This document shows, piece after piece, positions 30,950 to 39,077 of a stretch of 39,715 nt of DNA. Within the stretch, counting starts at the first letter, position 1; each line of letters opens with the position of its first letter. Both the position numbers and the translations under genes were made by a program. The notes beneath the pieces are model-generated. The model was not told the origin of the DNA. It made no database searches and saw only the letters and a list, made by a program, of their open reading frames with translations. This stretch comes from Clostridia bacterium (GTDB lineage Bacteria; Bacillota; Clostridia; Oscillospirales; Acutalibacteraceae), in NCBI GenBank assembly GCA_017436915.1, contig JAFSCE010000012.1, forward strand, positions 1 to 39,715, written 5' to 3'.

Positions 30950-33343
30950 TTATGAACGAAGTGTGCAACCTTTTTCCTCTAATCTGGCAAAAATCTTTTT
31001 CAAAACGGGGTCTATATCCGTATCGGATAGAGTGCCTTCGGCTGAACGGAAGTACAAGCTGAACGCCACGCTCTTCTTTCCTGCGGCAATTTGTGCGCCC
31101 TGATAGACGTCAAACAGCGTTACGGTCTCTAAGAGCTTACCACCCGCTTTGGTGATGGTCTTTTGAATCTCCGCCACGGGCATTTCTTCGTCGCACAAGA
31201 GGGCTAAATCGCGCTCGACGGCGGGGAAACGGGGCAGGGGTTTATACAGGACACGGACTTTTTCAATCGCCTCAAACAACGGCTGTAAGCGCAGCTCGGC
31301 AACGTACACACGTGCATCTAAATCGTATTTAGCGGCTGTGTCGGGATGTACTTCGCCGAAGGTGCCGATAACCGTTTCGCCAACGGTGACGGCTGCCTGG
31401 CGGCCCGGATGCAAATACGGCTCTTCACTGCGGGCGTACTCGGCGTTAACGCCAAAATTGGTAAGCAGGGTTTCCACAATGCCTTTGAGAGTGAAGAAGT
31501 CCTCGTCTTTTCCGTAAAGACCAAGAGACAAGGCGGGAATTTCCTCCGGTTGTTCGGTCAGCGGCAGGGAAAGGGGACGGAACAACTTGCTGACCTCAAA
31601 GAAGCGAACCGCTGCATTTTTGCGGTTGTAGTTGGTGGCAAGCACCGTCAGCATACTGGTGATAAGCTGCGAACGCATAACGGAGTATTCTTCACCCAAG
31701 GGGTTAAGCAACGTTACCACTTGGCGACGGGGATCCTCCTCAGCCAGTGACAGCGTATCAAGCGCTTTGCCGCTGATAAACGAGTAGGTTGAAATTTCTT
31801 GCATGCTCTGTGCGATCAGCACCTCTTTGAGGAGGTTTGTGTTACGACGTTCCGGCAAGATCTTACCGCGCACAATAGAGCCGGTCATGGGGGTGGACAC
31901 GATGTGATCGTAGCCGTATACGCGCATGACCTCTTCTGCGAGATCGGCACGTCCCTCGATGTCGTCACGGAACGACGGTACCGTACAAGTGAGCAGACCG
32001 TTTTCCAGTGTTGTCGGGATCTCCAAACGGTTAAGGATATCCGCCATAGTTGCTTCCGGTACGTCTACACCGAGCAACGCATTGATGCTTTCGGTGGTGA
32101 CTTTCAACGTGCGGGGAGCAGGCAGTTCCTCGTGTCGGTCGAGCACGCCGTCAACAATATCACCGGCATCCAATTCCTGAATGAGCTGTAACGCGCGATC
32201 CATCGCGTAACCGACACCGCCGATATCCACACCCTTTTCGAAACGGGCAGAGGACTCGGTGCGCATACCCAAAGTGCGCGCAGTACGGCGCACGCTGTCA
32301 CGGCGGAATTTTGCGCATTCGAACAGAAGATCGGTCGTGTCTTCTTTGATCTCGCTGTTGAGACCGCCCATGATACCGGCAACGCAGGAAGGCGCTTCGC
32401 CATCGGCAATGACCAGCATATCGGGCGTTAAGGTGTGTTCTTTACCGTCTAAAGTGGTGATGTTTTCACCGTCGGTGGCGGTACGTACGATGATTTGATT
32501 ACCGCGGATATCGCGCAGATCAAACGCGTGCATGGGCTGACCCGTTTCTAACATAACAAAGTTGGTAATATCCACGATATTGTTAATGGGACGCATACCG
32601 GCGGTGCGCAGGCAATCCTTCATCCAATCGGGAGAGGGTTTAATGCGCAGATTGCGCACGATACGGCCCATATAGCGCGGGCAAAGGTCGTAATCCTTGA
32701 CAGTGATGTTGATGTAGTCATTGATGTCGCCGCCGACTGTGGTATAGGTCGGCTTCGGCGCGTGAAATTCTTGTTTTAGTGCCACTGCGATCTCACGTGC
32801 AACGCCGAGCACACTTTGGCAATCGGGGCGGTTAGCGGTGATTTTAAAGTCAATGACAATATCGTTGAGATGCAGGATCTCGCGCATATCGGTGCCGGCA
32901 GGAACATCTTCGTTAAGGATCAGAATACCGTAAACCTCAGCGCCCGGATAATCGGCTTCTTTTAAGCATAACTCTTCACCGGAGCAGAGCATACCGTCGG
33001 AGGGTAACCCGCGCAGTTTACCGCGCTTAATATGCATACCGTTCGGCAGATGTGAATCATGCAATGCCGCCGGTACCAGCGCACCTTCGAAAACGTTTTG
33101 AGCCCCCGTGATGATCTGGATCGGTTCGGCACCGCCCACGTCCATTTGGCAGATCTGCAGTTTATCCGCATCGGGATGTTTTTCCAATTTTAAAATACGT
33201 GCCGCCACAACATTAGACATGGTAGCAGATAAATCCTCAATGCTTTCAACTTCAAAACCACTGAGAATCATTTTGTCACACAGTTCCTCAACGGGAACCG
33301 AAATGTCGACATAGCGTTTGAGCCAGTTTAATGAAATTTTCAT
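30950..33343 (-). CDS. pheT: Phenylalanine--tRNA ligase subunit beta
   Basis: A 797-residue PheT of normal length. Domain order: N-terminal region, tRNA-binding/EMAP-like OB fold (about 40-150, VVAARILKLEKHPDADKLQICQ), B3/B4 editing domain (about 210-390, MGRIVRNLRIKPSPDWMKD), B5 (about 400-475), the catalytic-like core and a C-terminal ferredoxin-like anticodon-binding domain (about 700-797, FPAVERDLALLCDEEMPV). It forms the alpha2-beta2 enzyme with PheS, edits mischarged Tyr-tRNAPhe, and lies 15 bases after pheS. A GAGGGA-type site precedes the ATG. Confidence 0.97.
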   Translation of the reverse strand: MKISLNWLKRYVDISVPVEELCDKMILSGFEVESIEDLSATMSNVVAARILKLEKHPDADKLQICQMDVGGAEPIQIITGAQNVFEGALVPAALHDSHLPNGMHIKRGKLRGLPSDGMLCSGEELCLKEADYPGAEVYGILILNEDVPAGTDMREILHLNDIVIDFKITANRPDCQSVLGVAREIAVALKQEFHAPKPTYTTVGGDINDYINITVKDYDLCPRYMGRIVRNLRIKPSPDWMKDCLRTAGMRPINNIVDITNFVMLETGQPMHAFDLRDIRGNQIIVRTATDGENITTLDGKEHTLTPDMLVIADGEAPSCVAGIMGGLNSEIKEDTTDLLFECAKFRRDSVRRTARTLGMRTESSARFEKGVDIGGVGYAMDRALQLIQELDAGDIVDGVLDRHEELPAPRTLKVTTESINALLGVDVPEATMADILNRLEIPTTLENGLLTCTVPSFRDDIEGRADLAEEVMRVYGYDHIVSTPMTGSIVRGKILPERRNTNLLKEVLIAQSMQEISTYSFISGKALDTLSLAEEDPRRQVVTLLNPLGEEYSVMRSQLITSMLTVLATNYNRKNAAVRFFEVSKLFRPLSLPLTEQPEEIPALSLGLYGKDEDFFTLKGIVETLLTNFGVNAEYARSEEPYLHPGRQAAVTVGETVIGTFGEVHPDTAAKYDLDARVYVAELRLQPLFEAIEKVRVLYKPLPRFPAVERDLALLCDEEMPVAEIQKTITKAGGKLLETVTLFDVYQGAQIAAGKKSVAFSLYFRSAEGTLSDTDIDPVLKKIFARLEEKGCTLRS

Positions 33344-33358
33344 AAGTCGATTCCCTCC

Positions 33359-34378
33359 TTAAAACTGTTCTAAGAACCGCTGATCGTTTTCGAACAGCAA
33401 GCGAATATCGCTGATTTTATAACGCGTGGTGGTCAGACGATCCAGACCGATACCGAACGCAAAGCCGGTATATTCTTCGGGATCGATACCGCAACCGGCG
33501 AGAACGCGCGGGTGCACCATACCGGCACCGAGGATCTCGATCCAACCGGTACCCTTGCACACACGGCAACCTTTACCGCCGCACTCGGAGCAGGTAACGT
33601 CGACCTCAACGCTGGGTTCGGTAAAGGGGAAGAACGAGGGGCGGAATTTCACTTCGGTTTCCGGCCCGTAGATCTCGTGCGCGAACTGCTCAAGAACACC
33701 TTTCAGATCGCACAGGGTAATACCTTTATCCACGACCAATCCCTCTACTTGATGGAATACGGGTGAATGGGTAGCGTCCACTTCGTCGGCACGGAATACG
33801 CGGCCGGGACAAATGATACGAATGGGTGGCTTGCGTTGCTCCATTGTACGTGCTTGTGCGGCAGAGGTCTGTGTACGCAGCAACAGATTTTCCGCCAAGT
33901 AGAAAGTATCCTGCATATCGCGTGCGGGATGATCCTTCGGTACGTTCAACGCTTCGAAGCAATAATGCTCGGTTTCCACCTCAGGCCCGTCCACTACGTC
34001 AAAGCCCATCGATTGGAAAATATCGATAAGGTCATTGAGAACGATGTTGAGCGGGTGAAGACCGCCTTCTTTTGTTTTGGTGCCCGGCAGAGTTACGTCC
34101 AATGTTTCTTCTTTCAGACGCTTTTCTTTCAAAAGGGCTGTGACGCTTTGCTCACGTTCTGAAAGTGCCGTTTCCAGTTCGCCGCGCAGCTGATTGATAA
34201 GTTGTCCCATTTTCGGGCGATCCTCTGCGGGCAGAGCACCCATGCCGCGCAGCAGTTCGGTAACTTCGCCTTTTTTTCCGAGTAATCGCACACGGAACTC
34301 TTCGAGTTCCTTCGGTGTTTCCAACGTTGCCAGTTCGCCAAGCGCTTTTTCACGCAGGGCTTCCAGTTTTTCTTTCAT
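33359..34378 (-). CDS. pheS: Phenylalanine--tRNA ligase subunit alpha
   Basis: A 339-residue PheS, exactly the usual length. The N-terminal coiled coil (1-~90) contacts tRNA. The class II core has [37 protein letters not shown], the motif 2 region [24 protein letters not shown], and motif 3 [15 protein letters not shown]...[23 protein letters not shown]...CRVCKG Cys cluster, seen in many relatives, is present. The start is ATG 34378 behind a GGAGG; the frame continues upstream only because the T-box leader lacks stops. Expression is controlled by that leader. Confidence 0.98.
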   Translation of the reverse strand: MKEKLEALREKALGELATLETPKELEEFRVRLLGKKGEVTELLRGMGALPAEDRPKMGQLINQLRGELETALSEREQSVTALLKEKRLKEETLDVTLPGTKTKEGGLHPLNIVLNDLIDIFQSMGFDVVDGPEVETEHYCFEALNVPKDHPARDMQDTFYLAENLLLRTQTSAAQARTMEQRKPPIRIICPGRVFRADEVDATHSPVFHQVEGLVVDKGITLCDLKGVLEQFAHEIYGPETEVKFRPSFFPFTEPSVEVDVTCSECGGKGCRVCKGTGWIEILGAGMVHPRVLAGCGIDPEEYTGFAFGIGLDRLTTTRYKISDIRLLFENDQRFLEQF

Positions 34379-34390
34379 ACGGAACCTCCT

Positions 34391-34649
34391 AAAATAAAAA
34401 AACTTCGTCCCCAAAAATAGGGACGAAGATAACCTCCGCGGTACCACCCATGTTTCCGCCTGTGTAAAAAGCGGACACTTAAAAGCCGATAACGGGGGAC
34501 CGTCGACACCTACCGCCCTACTTTGGGAATCAGTGCCGCCGCTCGGGAGTGAACTTCTGCAAACACCGATGCAGGTCGCTTTCAGCCCGTGACGACCCTC
34601 TCTGCTGTATCGGGATAATCTGCATACTCTCTCCGTCTATGCGTTTAAC
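34391..34649 (-). ncRNA. T-box riboswitch (tRNA-Phe) controlling pheST
   Basis: The 366 bases between pheS and the MinD gene hold no gene but a leader read leftward. The universal T-box sequence ends at 34436-34449 (GGGTGGTACCGCGG on the minus strand). A 9-bp terminator stem follows (34420-34428 with 34403-34411) with a run of Ts. In Stem I the specifier loop carries TTC (34553-34551), the Phe codon, followed by A as usual. Uncharged tRNAPhe is expected to pair with the specifier and with the T-box, forming the antiterminator and letting pheST be read. Confidence 0.93.
34403..34428 (-). terminator. Regulated terminator of the T-box leader
   Basis: A 9-bp stem with an 8-base loop, then T7ATTTT on the minus strand (34402-34391), directly before the pheS ribosome-binding site. 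Confidence 0.92.
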
Positions 34650-34655
34650 AAGGAT

Positions 34656-34683
34656 ATTATACCAGTTTTTTTAAAAAAAGCAA
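34656..34683 (-). promoter_or_regulatory. Promoter of the pheST leader
   Basis: On the minus strand TTGCTT (34683-34678), a 16-base spacer and a perfect TATAAT (34661-34656) with an extended-minus-10 TG. Confidence 0.7.
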
Positions 34684-34693
34684 GGACAAATTG

Positions 34694-34722
34694 TTTACAC
34701 CAAAGTAATTTTGTGATATACT
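34694..34722 (+). promoter_or_regulatory. Promoter of the minD-mgsA-like-hisS-aspS genes
   Basis: TTTACA (34694-34699), a 17-base spacer and TATACT (34717-34722) with an extended-minus-10 TG, 22 bases before the start codon. It lies back to back with the pheST promoter. Confidence 0.75.
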
Positions 34723-34744
34723 TACTCAAAATGGGGGTGAATGT

Positions 34745-35485
34745 ATGATATCAGTGGTTACATCCGGAAAAGGCGGCGCGGGCAAATCTACGGTTACGGC
34801 CGGTTTGGGTTGCGCGTTGGCACGCCGTGGTCGCCGTGTCCTGCTTGTGGACGGCGATGCCGGATTACGCAGTTTGGATGTCATGCTTGGAATTGCCGGT
34901 ACCGCTGTGTACGACATAGCGGACATTCTTGCGGGTTCTTGTCAGCCCGCCGGTGCAATCTATCCTTCTCCCATTTGTCCCGATGTGTTTGTACTGCCGG
35001 CTCCTGTCGATTTGGAGAAGTTGGCAACGCCTGAGGATATGGCACGTCTTTGCCGTGGCTTTTCCCGTTACTACGACGAGGTGATTGTTGACTGCCCTGC
35101 CGGTATCGGTCGTGGTTTTGAAACCGCCGTTGCCGGTGCAGATCGCGCCTTTGTCGTGACAACACCCGATATGGTTTGTGCCAGGGATGCGCAGATTATC
35201 GCGCGTCTGTTACGCAAACGGGAAATACCGGCCCGGCTCATCATCAATCGTTTGCGACCCGATCCAATCTTGCGTGGTAAGATGCCGGATATTGATGAAC
35301 TTATTGATACCGCGGCATTGCAACTGATCGGTGTGTTACCGGAAGATGAGGAAGTAGCGGTTGCCAACGCGTACGGTAAACCGTTGCCGGTAGAATCCAA
35401 TGCCGGCACTTGCTTTGCCAATATTGCGGGCCGCTACTTGGGAGAGGACATTTTGCTTGCCGATTTACGGCATATGCAAGCGTAA
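34745..35485 (+). CDS. minD: MinD-like P-loop ATPase without the C-terminal membrane-targeting helix
   Basis: A 246-residue ParA/MinD family ATPase. The deviant Walker A is GKGGAGKST (8-16) with signature Lys9; the switch region is VDGDAGLRSLDVMLG (Asp36, Asp38, Asp45); Walker B is VIVDCPAGIGRGFE, the MinD-type motif. The C-terminal domain runs to NIAGRYLGEDILLADL and stops there. Classical MinD proteins of ~265 residues continue with an amphipathic helix that binds membrane on ATP; it is missing. The family places MinD in division-site selection with MinC and MinE or DivIVA; none of those lies adjacent. The gene starts after ATGGGGGTGA and is followed at 21 bases by the methylglyoxal-synthase-like gene. 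Confidence 0.85.
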   Translation: MISVVTSGKGGAGKSTVTAGLGCALARRGRRVLLVDGDAGLRSLDVMLGIAGTAVYDIADILAGSCQPAGAIYPSPICPDVFVLPAPVDLEKLATPEDMARLCRGFSRYYDEVIVDCPAGIGRGFETAVAGADRAFVVTTPDMVCARDAQIIARLLRKREIPARLIINRLRPDPILRGKMPDIDELIDTAALQLIGVLPEDEEVAVANAYGKPLPVESNAGTCFANIAGRYLGEDILLADLRHMQA

Positions 35486-35506
35486 CTTGGAAAAAGGAGA
35501 GGACTT

Positions 35507-35920
35507 ATGAACATTGCGTTAATCGCACACGATGCAAAGAAAGAACTCATGGTACAGTTTTGTATCGCGTACTGCGGTATTCTCAGTCGTCACAACCTGT
35601 GTGCTACCGGCACAACAGGAAAAATGGTGTCTGAAGCAACCGGCTTGCAGATAACCCGCTATTTGAGCAGTGCTCAAGGCGGCGCACAGCAGATCTCTGC
35701 TCGCATTTCTTGCGATGAGATCGATCTTCTTTTGTTTTTCCGTGATCCGATGACAAGCAAAGAAAATGAAATGAACGAGAACGATATGTTCCGTTTGTGT
35801 GATATGCGAAACGTTCCGGTTGCGACCAACATCGCCTCTGCGGAGGTGCTGATTCGCGGCTTGGAGCGAGGCGATTTGGATTGGCGTAATATTGTTAACC
35901 CGTCCAATAGTACGAAATAA
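35507..35920 (+). CDS. Methylglyoxal synthase-like protein, probably catalytically inactive
   Basis: A 137-residue protein with the MGS fold. Family features kept are IALIAHDAKKELM (His8, Asp9), the phosphate loop CATGTTGKMVSEATGL, LLLFFRDP (Asp80), PVATNIASAEVLI and the C-terminal RGLERGDLDWRNIVNP typical of clostridial MgsA. Features lost, with E. coli equivalents: Gly66 is Ser55, the catalytic Asp71 is Ala60 (GGAQQ instead of GGDQQ), His98 is Asn87 and Asp101 is Asn90. MgsA turns dihydroxyacetone phosphate into methylglyoxal; with these changes I do not expect that activity. It lies between the MinD-like gene and hisS in one run of genes, with an AAGGAGAGG site. The MGS fold also serves as a regulatory domain in carbamoyl-phosphate synthetase, a precedent for sensing. 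Confidence 0.82.
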   Translation: MNIALIAHDAKKELMVQFCIAYCGILSRHNLCATGTTGKMVSEATGLQITRYLSSAQGGAQQISARISCDEIDLLLFFRDPMTSKENEMNENDMFRLCDMRNVPVATNIASAEVLIRGLERGDLDWRNIVNPSNSTK

Positions 35921-35935
35921 AGGAACGATAACATC

Positions 35936-37249
35936 ATGGCATTGATTACAAAAGCAATTCGCGGCACGCAGGATGTGCTGCCCGGTGAAAGTCACGAATG
36001 GCAGTACGTGGAGCGTACCGCTCTGCAGGTGGCACGCGACCACGGCTACCGTGAGATCCGCATGCCGGTTTTTGAGCACACAGAGTTGTTTCAACGTTCG
36101 GTGGGGGAAACCACCGACGTCGTGCAGAAAGAAATGTATACCTTTGAGGATAAGGGCGGTCGCTCGATCACGCTTCGACCGGAGGGAACAGCAGGCGCTA
36201 TGCGTCTGCTGTTAGAGCATGGGCTTCACAATGAGGCGTTGCCGATCAAGGCATCGTACGTTACCTCCTGCTATCGGTATGAAAAGCCGCAAGCGGGCCG
36301 TTTGCGTGAATTTCATCAGTTCGGTATTGAATGTTTTGGCACCGCCTCCCCGATGGCGGATGCTGAAGTCATTGCCGTTGCGCACAACGTTCTTAAAGCG
36401 TTGGCGGTTGAGGGGGTATCCCTGCATATCAACTCCATTGGTTGTCCGACCTGCCGCAAGGCCTATCACGAGGCGCTCAAAGCTTATTTTGAGGCACGTC
36501 AGGGCGAGTTGTGCGAAACCTGTCGTGACCGTTTAGGCCGCAATCCTATGCGAATTTTAGATTGCAAATCGCCGATATGTTCCGCCATTGCCGCGGACGC
36601 ACCGGTTATTGTGGATTATTTGTGCGACGATTGTAACGAGCATTTCCACAAGGTCCAAGACTATTTGACCGCCGCCGGTATTGAGTTTTCGCTTGATCCG
36701 CATATTGTGCGTGGCTTGGATTACTATACTCGCACCGTGTTTGAGTTTGTGTCCGATGCGCTCGGTGCACAGGCGGTTGTATGCGGCGGTGGCCGTTATG
36801 ACGGTTTGTGCGAGGAACTTGGCGGACCGCATCTGCCGTCGCTTGGGTTCGGCATGGGCCTTGAACGGTTGTTGATGGTCTTGCATGCACAGAATGCGCC
36901 AATCCCGAAAGAACCCACTTGCGATCTGTATCTTGCTTCAATGGGTGATGCGGCTGCAAAACGTTGTTTTGCGCTCGCTAATCAGTTGCGCGAGGGTGGC
37001 GTTTCGGTAGAATGCGATACGGTTGGCAGAGGGCTTAAAGCGCAGATGAAATATGCGGATAAGCTGCATGCTTTGTACACCATTGTCGTGGGTGATACGG
37101 AACTTGAAACCGGCAAAGCCAAACTCAAGGATATGACGACCGGCGAGATCACTGACGTAGATCTTGACGATGGGCTTTACACGGTTTTATACAATAAATC
37201 GCTGGATCGGCAGTTTGCCGACGTGGCACAGCTGTTAGGGGATATGTAA
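35936..37249 (+). CDS. hisS: Histidine--tRNA ligase
   Basis: A 437-residue class II HisRS. Motif 1 surrounds HGYREIRMPVFEHTELFQRSVGE, motif 2 is ASYVTSCYRYEKPQAGRLREFHQFG, the His-binding signature is RGLDYYTRTVFEF, motif 3 is SLGFGMGLERLLMV, and the C-terminal anticodon-binding domain starts near residue 335. The insertion domain contains two Cys pairs (CPTC and CETC), as in many Firmicutes. ATG 35936 comes 15 bases after the MGS-like stop, with AAAGGAA in between. The hisS-aspS order is common in Firmicutes. Confidence 0.97.
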   Translation: MALITKAIRGTQDVLPGESHEWQYVERTALQVARDHGYREIRMPVFEHTELFQRSVGETTDVVQKEMYTFEDKGGRSITLRPEGTAGAMRLLLEHGLHNEALPIKASYVTSCYRYEKPQAGRLREFHQFGIECFGTASPMADAEVIAVAHNVLKALAVEGVSLHINSIGCPTCRKAYHEALKAYFEARQGELCETCRDRLGRNPMRILDCKSPICSAIAADAPVIVDYLCDDCNEHFHKVQDYLTAAGIEFSLDPHIVRGLDYYTRTVFEFVSDALGAQAVVCGGGRYDGLCEELGGPHLPSLGFGMGLERLLMVLHAQNAPIPKEPTCDLYLASMGDAAAKRCFALANQLREGGVSVECDTVGRGLKAQMKYADKLHALYTIVVGDTELETGKAKLKDMTTGEITDVDLDDGLYTVLYNKSLDRQFADVAQLLGDM

Positions 37250-39031
37250 ATGGAAACGATCAAAGGAATGAAGCGCACTCGCTATTGCGGCGAGTTTCGC
37301 AGAGAGCATGCGGGCGAAACCGCTACCGTTTTTGGTTGGGTACAGCGTCAGCGCGATCTTGGTCAGTTGATTTTTATTGACCTGCGAGATCGTACCGGTA
37401 TCGTTCAGCTTGCGTTTGACGATAACACAGCACGCGACATCTTTGATAAGGCCTTTACGATTCGCGGTGAGTACGTGCTTGCCGCCACCGGCACGGTGCG
37501 GGTGCGATCCTCTATCAACAACGAAATCCCCACCGGTGAGGTAGAGATTGCGGTTACGGAACTGCGCGTTTTGAACAAAGCAGAAACTCCGCCGTTTGAA
37601 ATTGTGGAGAATTCCAATACCGCAGAGGCGATGCGCTTAAAATATCGTTATTTGGATTTGCGTCGCCCTGATCTGCAACGCAATCTACTGTTGCGTCATA
37701 AGATTGCGAAAGCAACACGCGATTATTTTGATTCTCAAGGGTTTGTGGAACTGGAAACCCCCATTCTCGTGCGTTCCACTCCCGAGGGCGCGCGTGACTT
37801 TTTAGTTCCCTCCCGCGTGCATAAAGGTGAGTTTTATGCTTTGCCGCAATCTCCGCAGTTGTACAAACAACTGTCGATGGTTGCCGGGTTTGATCGTTAT
37901 TTTCAGTTGGCACGTTGTTTCCGCGATGAGGATCTTCGCGCCGACCGTCAACCGGAGTTTACGCAGATCGACTTAGAAATGTCTTTTGTTGACGTAGAGG
38001 ATGTCCTGGAGATCGGCGAGGGCTTCGTGAAACACGTGTTCAAGGAAATTTTGAACGTTGATGTTCCGCTGCCGCTGCCGCGCATGACCTATACCGAGGC
38101 CATGGAGCGTTTCGGTTCTGATAAGCCGGACACCCGTTTCGGCATGGAACTGTGTGATGTCAGCGACATTGTTAAGGAGTGCGGTTTTGGTGTCTTTACC
38201 TCTGCTGTTGAAGGCGGCGGTTCTGTTCGCGGCATCGTTGCAAAGGATGCTGTCAAGAATATTTCCCGTAAAGACATTGATAAGCTTACGGAGCATGCTA
38301 AAGGTATCGGTGCTAAAGGGCTCGCGTGGGTGCGCTGGACAGAGGACGGTATTTCCTCTTCCTTTGGTAAATTCTTAACGGAAGAAACCATGCAGGCGTT
38401 GCTTGCTAAACTGGGCGCTGAACAGGGAGACGTGGTGCTCTTAGTTGCGGATACCGTGTCAAAACTGGTTCTTACGGTTCTTGGCGCGTTGCGCTTGGAA
38501 TTGGCGGATAAGCTCAATGTCAAACGCGAAGGATTTGATCTGCTGTGGATCATCAACTTCCCGTTCTTTGAATGGGATGCTGAGCAAAACACGTGGGTGG
38601 CAATGCATCATCCATTCACCTCGCCGTTGGATGAATGTATTCCGTATTTGGATAGTGACCCGGCGCGTGTGTTTGCCAAAGCGTATGACTTGGTGCTCAA
38701 CGGCATCGAAATGGCGAGCGGTTCTATCCGTATTACCGACCCGGAACTGCAAAAGCAGATGTTCCGTGCATTGGGACTTTCTGACGAGGTTTCCTATGCA
38801 AAATTCGGTTACTTGACCGATGCGTTCAAATATGGTGCACCGCCGCACGGCGGTATGGCATTGGGCCTCGACCGTTTGGTCATGCAGATGCTCGGAGCAC
38901 CGACGCTGCGTGACGTTGTCGCGTATCCGAAAGTGCAGAACATGACTGAACTTATGACACAGTGTCCGTCTTCAGTGGATGATGCACAGCTCGGCGAACT
39001 TGGCCTTTCGTTGTTGCCTATTGAAGAATAA
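37250..39031 (+). CDS. aspS: Aspartate--tRNA ligase
   Basis: A 593-residue bacterial-type AspRS. The N-terminal OB fold (about 1-110, VFGWVQRQRDLGQLIFIDLRDR) binds the anticodon. The class II core has RYLDLRRPDLQ, TPILVRSTPEGARDFLVPSR, QSPQLYKQLSMV, FRDEDLRADRQPEFTQID and the motif 3 GLDRLVMQMLG. The bacterial GAD insertion lies about 290-410. Its start abuts the hisS stop with no gap, so translation is coupled. Whether it also charges tRNAAsn is not judged here; the amidotransferase genes are not in the window. Confidence 0.97.
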   Translation: METIKGMKRTRYCGEFRREHAGETATVFGWVQRQRDLGQLIFIDLRDRTGIVQLAFDDNTARDIFDKAFTIRGEYVLAATGTVRVRSSINNEIPTGEVEIAVTELRVLNKAETPPFEIVENSNTAEAMRLKYRYLDLRRPDLQRNLLLRHKIAKATRDYFDSQGFVELETPILVRSTPEGARDFLVPSRVHKGEFYALPQSPQLYKQLSMVAGFDRYFQLARCFRDEDLRADRQPEFTQIDLEMSFVDVEDVLEIGEGFVKHVFKEILNVDVPLPLPRMTYTEAMERFGSDKPDTRFGMELCDVSDIVKECGFGVFTSAVEGGGSVRGIVAKDAVKNISRKDIDKLTEHAKGIGAKGLAWVRWTEDGISSSFGKFLTEETMQALLAKLGAEQGDVVLLVADTVSKLVLTVLGALRLELADKLNVKREGFDLLWIINFPFFEWDAEQNTWVAMHHPFTSPLDECIPYLDSDPARVFAKAYDLVLNGIEMASGSIRITDPELQKQMFRALGLSDEVSYAKFGYLTDAFKYGAPPHGGMALGLDRLVMQMLGAPTLRDVVAYPKVQNMTELMTQCPSSVDDAQLGELGLSLLPIEE

Positions 39032-39073
39032 AAAGAGCGGCTGTAGCAAACTTGCTACAGCCGCTCTTTTTTT
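39031..39073. terminator. Bidirectional intrinsic terminator
   Basis: A 16-bp stem (39034-39049 with 39052-39067, the innermost pairs probably open) with A and T tails, between the convergent aspS and the last gene. Confidence 0.93.
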
Positions 39074-39077
39074 ATTG

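Noticed and set aside
34379..34447. An N-terminal extension of PheS
   Set aside because: It translates the T-box terminator and antiterminator; the GGAGG before ATG 34378 and the usual 339-residue length fix the start.
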